A DNA stretch of 10,919 nt from Acidimicrobiia bacterium UBA4744 (lineage in GTDB: Bacteria; Actinomycetota; Acidimicrobiia; Spongiisociales; UBA4744), in NCBI GenBank assembly GCA_002403855.1, contig DHIO01000040.1, forward strand, positions 13,092-24,010, given 5' to 3'. Below, piece by piece: positions 5,948-10,919 of this stretch (its first letter is position 1; the number at the start of each line of letters is the position of its first letter). Under the pieces are notes generated by a model. That model ran no database searches and was not told where the DNA came from. It was given only the letters and a program-made list of their open reading frames with translations. The position numbers were made by a program, and so were the translations under genes.

Positions 5948-7094
5948 TCAGGAGGAACCCGAGTCGTATCCTGCCTGGATGTTCTCCAGAACCGAGTCGA
6001 GATCCAACCCGGCCACGTAGTTGATCATGCCTTCCCAGAACGTTCCGGTTCCAACGGCAGGTGGCATGAGGTCGGAGCCGTCGAACCGCACCACCTCTGC
6101 TTCCGCCACCAGCTCACCGAGCCGACGTTCGAACTCCGTCCCGTAGGCCGTCTGGTCGAAACCGAGGTGGGGTGAGATGTATCCTCCGATCTCTGCCCAC
6201 GGCTCGCCGGATCTCGGATCGGCCAGGTAGGGGATGAGTTTCAGCGCCTCGTCGGACGGGCTGAAGGCGGCGGCGATCTCTCCGGAGGTCAGCAGCGGCG
6301 GCTTCTCGTCGTTGACCGGTGGGAGCGCGAGGACATCCACCTCACCTTGTGGCCCTACCGTCACGTCGGCGGGAAGGTTGCCTTCCTGAAAGCTGGCTTG
6401 GCGAGTGGGCAGGCAGCCCGGAGGATCCTCGAACATCGGGGCGATCTCCTCCAGCGCCGGCACGGTGAGAATACTGCGAGGTCCGCCGGTAACCCGGCCG
6501 GGATGGAGGGTGATCTCACCGAAGTGGTCGAAAGCGGCCCGAATGAGATCGTCGGTGAACGGAACGGCTCCTGCCGTCCACTGGTCGTACACCTCGGGTC
6601 CGTGCAATCTGAGGACCAGGTCTTCGATCCAGTCGGTTCCGGACCAGCCGGTAGCGCCGAACGACTCCATCCCCAGACACCAGGGGGTTAAAGCCGTCGA
6701 GCTCCATCTGCTCGGTCAAGGCCAAGAGATCCTCCCAGGAGGCCGGGACCTCATAGCCGTGCGCAGCGAAGATGTGGGGTGGGTACCACACCAGACTCTT
6801 CACATTCAGTCGATACCAGGCTCCGTAAACGCCCCCGTCGACGGTCACCAGGTCCATCGCGGCCTTCGGGTAGTTCTCCCGGACGGCGGCTTCGACGTCT
6901 CCCTCGATCCTGATTGTCGCGCCGGCGGGTGGTCGTGAGAAGCCCCGGCAAACCACCGAATTGGGTGGATCCATGATCTCGGGGCACTCCTCGAGGGTTA
7001 CCGTCAAGGGGAGGCTGAAGGAGGCGAGCGACGCACCGCTTCGGCGTGATCCTGTCTTCGGTCTGATCTGTCGGTACAGTTCCTCCGAGTTCAA
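5948..7094 (-). pseudogene. Degraded alpha-glucoside-type ABC transporter substrate-binding protein
   Basis: Two leftward frames together encode most of a sugar-binding lipoprotein of the AglE-like extracellular solute-binding family, which captures oligosaccharides for an ABC importer. The upstream part (to about 6684) has ENYPKAAMDL, TVDGGVYGAWY and VKSLVWYPP, then SWEDLLALTEQ and DGFNP. The downstream part (to the TGA at 5948-5950) has ESFGATGWSGTDWIEDLVLR, GPEVYDQW, APMFEDPPGC, RFDGSDLMPPAVG and GTFWEGM. Dropping one base from the five-C run (G5 at 6683-6687 on the plus strand) joins them as NP-WCLGM-ESF, the family's expected reading. The signal peptide and most of the first 80-100 residues are not recognisable. 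A possible DGNP...GLPGLL relic lies in a different frame (about 6970-7010). No permease or ATPase genes accompany it. The C-run alone could be a sequencing error, but the missing N-terminus supports real decay. Confidence 0.8.
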
Positions 7095-7119
7095 ACGCTA
7101 CGAGGGTCACCAAGGAACC

Positions 7120-7719
7120 ATGACCTGGGTCAAGGTTTGTGGACTACGGGGCGAGCGGGACGTAGCGGCGGCCGTGGAAGCGGGCGCCGACGCCGTCGGG
7201 TTTGTCCTGGCGGACTCGCCGCGTCGGGTTACCGAGTCGTCCGCTCGGGCGCTGGCTGAGGGGGTCCCCGTGCTCAGCGTGGCAGTGACCGTGGATCTCA
7301 CGCCATCAGAACTGATGAGGACGGTAGCCGCCACCGGGGTGGGAGGTGTTCAACCGCACGGGGCCCACCGTCGAGAAGCAGCGGTCCGGGCAGTGCGGGA
7401 GGGTCTCTTCGTCCTCCATCCGGTAGCCGTGCACGATCGAGTGGACCTGATCGGCGTGACCGAGGGGCAGATACCGTTGCTCGACACCTACCGGGCGGGG
7501 GTCCACGGCGGAACGGGCGAGAGGTTCGACTGGGGATTGGTTCCGGACCTGGGCCGGCCCTTCGTGCTGGCCGGAGGGCTCGGGCCCGAAAACGTAGACG
7601 AAGCGCTGCAACTGGTCGCTCCGTGGGGGGTTGACGCTTCGTCGGGTCTAGAGTCCTCGCCGGGCGTGAAGGACCCGGACCGCATCCGGGATTTTGTGGA
7701 GAAGGCACGAGGTCGATGA
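7120..7719 (+). CDS. trpF: Phosphoribosylanthranilate isomerase
   Basis: TrpF performs the Amadori rearrangement of N-(5-phosphoribosyl)anthranilate, giving the substrate of TrpC. The 199 residues begin at ATG 7120, where homology starts with WVKVCGLRG; AAGGA lies three to four bases upstream. Family hallmarks include the catalytic base Cys7, the AGADAVGFVLADSPRRV strand and loop (21-37), the catalytic acid Asp122 in PLLD, GGTGERFDW (130-138), the phosphate-binding AGGLGPENV (151-159), and VDASSGLES followed by PGVKDP (171-186). The usual QLHG motif reads QPHG (78-81), a leucine-to-proline change in an otherwise well-kept protein. Its TGA overlaps the trpB ATG in an ATGA. A stand-alone trpF is noteworthy because Streptomyces and Mycobacterium lack it and use bifunctional PriA. 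A TACAGT at 7075-7080 could be a -10 box, but I see no partner -35. Confidence 0.95.
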   Translation: MTWVKVCGLRGERDVAAAVEAGADAVGFVLADSPRRVTESSARALAEGVPVLSVAVTVDLTPSELMRTVAATGVGGVQPHGAHRREAAVRAVREGLFVLHPVAVHDRVDLIGVTEGQIPLLDTYRAGVHGGTGERFDWGLVPDLGRPFVLAGGLGPENVDEALQLVAPWGVDASSGLESSPGVKDPDRIRDFVEKARGR

Positions 7720-8885
7720 AACTGAAGAGACCCGACGAATCGGGCCGTTTTGGAGAATTCGGCGGCCGCTTTGCCCCGGAGACATTGATTCCCGCTCTCG
7801 ATCAGCTCGCGGCGGCCTTTGAGAAGGCCTGGGACGACGAACACTTCGTCGATGAGTACCGGCGGGTATTGCGCGATTTCGTGGGTCGCCCCACGCCGCT
7901 GCACGAAGCCACCCGCCTGTCCGAGCGTCTGGGCGTGCGAATCTTGCTCAAACGGGAGGACCTGGCTCATACCGGCGCCCACAAGATCAACAATGCCGTT
8001 GGTCAAGTGATGCTCGCCCGCGACATGGGCAAGCCGCGGGTCATCGCCGAAACCGGCGCCGGCCAGCACGGTGTGGCGACGGCCACCGCCGCCGCCTACT
8101 TCGGGTTGGAGTGCGACGTGTACATGGGCGAGGTCGACATCGAGCGACAGGCGCTCAACGTGCACCGGATGGGGATGCTCGGGGCCGAGGTGATTCCGGT
8201 GACCTCCGGAGCAGCGACGCTCAAGGATGCGGTCAGCGAGGCCATGCGAGACTGGGTACGCACGGTCGAGACCACTCACTACGTCATTGGTTCGGTAGTC
8301 GGTCCCCACCCTTTCCCGTGGATGGTCCGCGAGTTCCAGAAGGTCATCGGCGAGGAGGCGCTGGTCCAGCTGGGGGGGACAATGCCCGACGACATCGTGG
8401 CCTGTGTGGGGGGCGGCTCTAACGCCATCGGGATCTTCTACCCGTTCGCAGGGCTGGGCCCCCGGCTCATCGGCGTCGAAGCAGCCGGTCTCGGTATCGC
8501 CTCGGGCCGGCACGGGGCTTCGATCGGCGCCGGAACCCCAGGAATCCTGCACGGAACGAAGACGTACCTACTGCAGGACGCGGAAGGCCAGGTTCTGGAA
8601 GCCCACTCGATCTCGGCGGGACTCGACTACCCGGGGGTAGGCCCGGAACATGCCTTCTTCGCTGAGACCGGGATCGCCCGCTACGAGTCGGCCACCGACG
8701 AAGAAGCGCTGGCGGCGCTCGAGCTGCTCACCCGTACGGAAGGCATCATCCCGGCCCTCGAACCGGCACACGCCATCGCCTGGATCGTCCGCGAAGCAGA
8801 GGCACTGGCCGGACGGACCGTGCTGGTCAATCTCTCCGGCAGGGGCGACAAGGATGTCGAACAACTGGCGAGGATGGAGCCGTGA
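7716..8885 (+). CDS. trpB: Tryptophan synthase beta subunit
   Basis: TrpB is the PLP enzyme that condenses indole with serine to give tryptophan, working in an alpha2-beta2 complex with TrpA. The 389 residues are the normal length for the TrpB1 type. Landmarks: FGEFGGRFAPETL near the N-terminus (12-24), Lys90 in HTGAHKINN (PLP Schiff base), Glu112 in AETGAGQHG, the phosphate-binding GGGSNA (232-237), the HSISAGLDYPGVGPEH stretch (297-312), and LSGRGDKD near the C-terminus (373-380). The N-terminal region that contacts TrpA is intact, as expected for the canonical partner rather than the TrpB2 type. The ATG lies four bases after GAGG and overlaps the trpF stop. The 3' end overlaps trpA in a GTGA. 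Nothing unusual is seen in the active site. Confidence 0.98.
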   Translation: MKLKRPDESGRFGEFGGRFAPETLIPALDQLAAAFEKAWDDEHFVDEYRRVLRDFVGRPTPLHEATRLSERLGVRILLKREDLAHTGAHKINNAVGQVMLARDMGKPRVIAETGAGQHGVATATAAAYFGLECDVYMGEVDIERQALNVHRMGMLGAEVIPVTSGAATLKDAVSEAMRDWVRTVETTHYVIGSVVGPHPFPWMVREFQKVIGEEALVQLGGTMPDDIVACVGGGSNAIGIFYPFAGLGPRLIGVEAAGLGIASGRHGASIGAGTPGILHGTKTYLLQDAEGQVLEAHSISAGLDYPGVGPEHAFFAETGIARYESATDEEALAALELLTRTEGIIPALEPAHAIAWIVREAEALAGRTVLVNLSGRGDKDVEQLARMEP

Positions 8886-9682
8886 ACCGGGACCTGCTCG
8901 ACCAACTATTTGCGGAAGTGCGTTCCTCCCATAGAACGGCGCTGCTGCCGTTCATGACCGCCGGGCTGCCTTCGCTCTCTACCAGCGCCGACCTCTTCGT
9001 CGCCATGGCCGAGGCGGGGGCGGACGCATTCGAGGTCGGCATACCGTATTCGGATCCGATGATGGACGGCCCGACGATTCAAGCCGGCAACCAGCTGGCC
9101 CTGACCGGCGGGGTCACCGTCGAGTCGGGACTGGCGGTCGTTGCCGAGGTCGTGGCGCGCACCGGGAAGCCGGCGCTGGTGATGACCTACGCCAACCCGA
9201 TCTTCCGGATCGGCCCGGCCCACTTTGCGCGGCAATGCCGGGAAGCGGGAGCTTGCGGGGTGATCGTGGCCGACCTGCCGCTCGAGGAGGCCGCCGCCAT
9301 CCAGGAACCGATCGAACGGCACGGGCTGGGAATGGTCTTGTTCGCCGCTCCGACCGCCACCGACGCCCGGCTCGAAGCCATTGCCGGCGCCGGGCCGATG
9401 TTCATCTACGGGATCGCCGACCTGGGAGTCACCGGGGAACGGCGCCGCTCCAGCTCCCACGCCCGGGAACTGGCGGCCCGGATCAGAAGCGTCACCGACG
9501 TGCCGCTGGTCATGGGCGTGGGCATCTCGACTCCCGACCAGGCCCGTTCCCTGACCGGGGAGGCCGACGGGATCATCGTCGGATCGGCCCTTGTCCGGCG
9601 GGTCCTGGAGGCTCCCGACGAGCCCACTGCGATCACCGAGGTGAGGAGCGCCGTGGCCGACCTGGCCGGAGCGTTGCGGTGA
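8882..9682 (+). CDS. trpA: Tryptophan synthase alpha subunit
   Basis: TrpA cleaves indole-3-glycerol phosphate to indole and glyceraldehyde 3-phosphate and channels indole to TrpB. The 266-residue (beta/alpha)8 barrel carries the two catalytic acids, Glu51 and Asp62, in FEVGIPYSDPMMDGPTIQ. It also has LVMTYANPI (99-107), the mobile-loop GVTG (182-185), GVGIST (212-217) and the phosphate-binding ADGIIVGSALV (228-238). The segment before GVTG reads YGIADLGVTG where many homologues have a serine-arginine sequence; this is a minor variation. The start is GTG at 8882, inside the GTGA shared with the trpB stop and preceded by GGAG. Its own stop overlaps the next gene's GTG by the same four-base arrangement, so trpB, trpA and the GT87 gene should be translationally coupled. 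Confidence 0.97.
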   Translation: MNRDLLDQLFAEVRSSHRTALLPFMTAGLPSLSTSADLFVAMAEAGADAFEVGIPYSDPMMDGPTIQAGNQLALTGGVTVESGLAVVAEVVARTGKPALVMTYANPIFRIGPAHFARQCREAGACGVIVADLPLEEAAAIQEPIERHGLGMVLFAAPTATDARLEAIAGAGPMFIYGIADLGVTGERRRSSSHARELAARIRSVTDVPLVMGVGISTPDQARSLTGEADGIIVGSALVRRVLEAPDEPTAITEVRSAVADLAGALR

Positions 9683-10821
9683 AGCGATGGCTCTTGGTGG
9701 CGACGACGGCGGTCGCCGTGGCGCTGTTTGGGGTGTTCCTGGCCCGGGAAGTCCCCAGATCGCTCGAGGAATCGGCTCGTCCGGACTTTCCCAACTACTA
9801 CCTGGGCGGCGAGCGGCTGTTCGACGGCCGGCCCGTCTACGGGTCCCTGCAAGCGGAAGTCGAGGAACGTTTTGGGGTGGCGGGCTACGACGCCTATCCG
9901 GCCGATCCCCCTCCGACGGTGCTCCTGGTGGCGCCGCTCAGCTTGCTCCCGTACGACACCGCCTGGCTGCTCCTGGCCGGATTGTCCATCGTGACCTTGG
10001 TGACCGTGGTGTACTTCACGGCCCGGGAACTCGATTTCTCGCCTGAGGTCGCTGTGGCGCTGGCCGGTGTCGCTCTGCTCACCACCAGCTTCCGCTTCCT
10101 CTTGATTCGGAACCACATCGAGACCCTGGTCCTGCTGTTCGGGTTCCTGGGATGGCGGGCACTGCGCCGCCGGGGAGCCGAGGCGACCGGCGTATGGTGG
10201 GGCCTGGCGACGGCGCTCAAGCTCTTCCCGGGGATGTGGCTGGTGGGGCTGGCTCCGCGCCGCTACCGGGTGGGAGTGGTGACCGGCGTTGGAACGATTG
10301 CGGTGGTCGGCATGGTGAGCTTCGCGGTGCTCGGCTGGTCCAATGTGGTGGACTTCGTCACCGACGTCGTCGGGTCATCATCAGAGTGGTACGGGACGTT
10401 GGGCAACTATTCGCTCCTGTCCTTCGGTACGGCTTTGTCGTCGGAGACCCTCGGTTGGATTCTGACCGGCCTCGGAGCAGCGATCCTGGTACCTCTCTAC
10501 CTCAAGCTGGCAACCGGACCCGATCAGGTGTGGGTGGCGGGCACGGCCGTCGCCCTGCTCCTGTCACCCCTGTCCTGGCTCAACTATCTGGTGCTGGCCA
10601 TTCCGGCCCTCGTGATCGTTGGCTCCCGATTCGACGTGCGGGTATCCGCCGATCGTTGGTGGCTGTTGGGACTGGTGGCTTCTCTGGGGTTCTGGGGACC
10701 GGTGGTGTTCGCGGCCGAGCTGCCCAGCATCCTGGTGTCGTTCGTGCCAACATACGGGCTCGTGGCTCTGTTCGCGGCGGCCGTCACAAGGCTCGGAGAG
10801 CCGGCGCCGGAGGTGCTGTAG
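9679..10821 (+). CDS. GT87-family (DUF2029) polytopic membrane glycosyltransferase
   Basis: This is a 380-residue integral membrane protein starting at GTG in a GTGA overlap with trpA. A first membrane segment at about 4-22 is followed by an extracytoplasmic loop containing RPDFPNYYLGGERLFDGRPVY (start of loop). Asp36 in that loop occupies the place of the catalytic aspartate of PimE-like GT87 mannosyltransferases. A YPADPPPTVLLVAPL stretch (73-87) and ALKLFPGMWLV (179-189) also match the family. Eight or more further hydrophobic segments fill the rest, for example 97-113, 123-140, 196-218, 258-276, 286-314 and 328-346. GT87 enzymes use polyprenyl-phosphate-mannose to extend phosphatidylinositol mannosides or other surface glycans. 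The acceptor here cannot be told. No lipid-carrier or cell-wall gene is adjacent, so its place in a trp operon is contextually odd. Confidence 0.82.
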   Translation: MKRWLLVATTAVAVALFGVFLAREVPRSLEESARPDFPNYYLGGERLFDGRPVYGSLQAEVEERFGVAGYDAYPADPPPTVLLVAPLSLLPYDTAWLLLAGLSIVTLVTVVYFTARELDFSPEVAVALAGVALLTTSFRFLLIRNHIETLVLLFGFLGWRALRRRGAEATGVWWGLATALKLFPGMWLVGLAPRRYRVGVVTGVGTIAVVGMVSFAVLGWSNVVDFVTDVVGSSSEWYGTLGNYSLLSFGTALSSETLGWILTGLGAAILVPLYLKLATGPDQVWVAGTAVALLLSPLSWLNYLVLAIPALVIVGSRFDVRVSADRWWLLGLVASLGFWGPVVFAAELPSILVSFVPTYGLVALFAAAVTRLGEPAPEVL

Positions 10822-10918
10822 ACAGCGGCCACCCGCCAGGGAGAGGAACCGTCCCGGCCGGGGGAGTGGGGGGATGCGGCAAATGGGACCGGTTCAAGAT
10901 GGTCGGGTGACCGCTGTC
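10821..10918. repeat. Long nested inverted repeat / potential structured RNA after the GT87 gene
   Basis: Positions 10821-10835 (gacagcggccacccg) pair with 10904-10918 over 15 positions with one C-A mismatch. Inside, GAACCGTCCC (10846-10855) pairs with GGGACCGGTTC (10885-10895) as 10 bp with one bulged C. A further GCCG/CGGC helix (10857-10860 with 10877-10880) caps a G-rich loop. The whole element is 98 bases, begins on the last base of the GT87 stop codon, and no T-tract follows inside the window. It could be a terminator, a cis-regulatory leader of the next gene, a small RNA or a miniature repeat element. It matches no RNA family that I recognise, and a tRNA or tRNA-Sec reading fails because no T-arm adjoins the outer stem. 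Confidence 0.65.
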
Positions 10919-10919
10919 G

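Noticed and set aside
7075..7080. TACAGT as a -10 box for trpF
   Set aside because: The hexamer fits the TANNNT pattern, but no -35-like sequence lies 16-19 bases upstream and the leader would start within pseudogene sequence, so it is mentioned only under trpF.
7488..8552. Leftward open frame of 354 codons antisense to trpB and trpF
   Set aside because: It mirrors strongly conserved TrpB sequence, shows no family motif and no ribosome-binding site. It is a shadow frame.
10856..10876. G-quadruplex in the G-rich loop of the terminal hairpin
   Set aside because: Only two long G runs are present. They cannot supply four separated GGG tracts.
10821..10919. tRNA or tRNA-Sec reading of the terminal inverted repeat
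   Set aside because: The outer stem resembles an acceptor stem and GGTTCAAGA resembles a T-loop, but no five-base-pair T-stem adjoins the acceptor strand and no anticodon arm is found.

Overview
The window is high-GC DNA with dense, overlapping gene starts (ATGA, GTGA and TGATG junctions), strong AGGAGG ribosome-binding sites and GTG starts. These traits, together with a GT87 mannosyltransferase-type membrane protein, a coenzyme F420 hydrogenase/dehydrogenase beta-subunit remnant and an alpha-glucoside-type ABC binding-protein remnant, point to an actinobacterium. A lineage outside the classical Streptomyces/Mycobacterium group, such as Acidimicrobiia, is my best guess, because a dedicated trpF is present. 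The placement is inference, not proof.

Layout. (1) Positions 3-134 hold the 3' end of a gene resembling the C-terminal barrel of GcvT/YgfZ-type folate-binding proteins. (2) Positions 221-2370 encode an OmpR/PhoB-type response regulator and its membrane histidine kinase, overlapping by one base. (3) trpC (2388-3155) follows 17 bases later, behind a TACGAT -10 box placed so that transcription would start on the A of its ATG, which suggests a leaderless mRNA. (4) Positions 3156-7119 are a roughly 4 kb non-tryptophan segment. It holds three leftward genes for small membrane proteins (3507-3986, about 4297-5169, 5376-5819) and two decayed genes: a 5'-truncated F420 hydrogenase beta-subunit fragment (4003-4536) and a truncated, frameshifted sugar-binding protein (5948-7094, leftward). 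(5) trpF-trpB-trpA and a GT87-family integral membrane glycosyltransferase (7120-10821) form a compact rightward operon in which each junction is a 4-base overlap. (6) Immediately after the GT87 stop codon, the last 98 bases form a long nested inverted repeat able to fold into a structured RNA hairpin.

Functionally, TrpF, TrpC, TrpB and TrpA carry out the last steps of tryptophan synthesis (PRA isomerase, indole-glycerol-phosphate synthase, tryptophan synthase beta and alpha). trpE, trpG and trpD are not in the window. The two-component system has no visible functional link to tryptophan. The segment between trpC and trpF looks like a decaying insertion or a scar of gene loss splitting a trp cluster.

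I do not see convincing evidence of a new defence, mobile or biosynthetic system. The items most worth a second look are the 3' terminal structured element, the coupling of a GT87 transferase to trpA, the two decayed genes, and an in-frame TGA that splits a membrane-protein reading frame.
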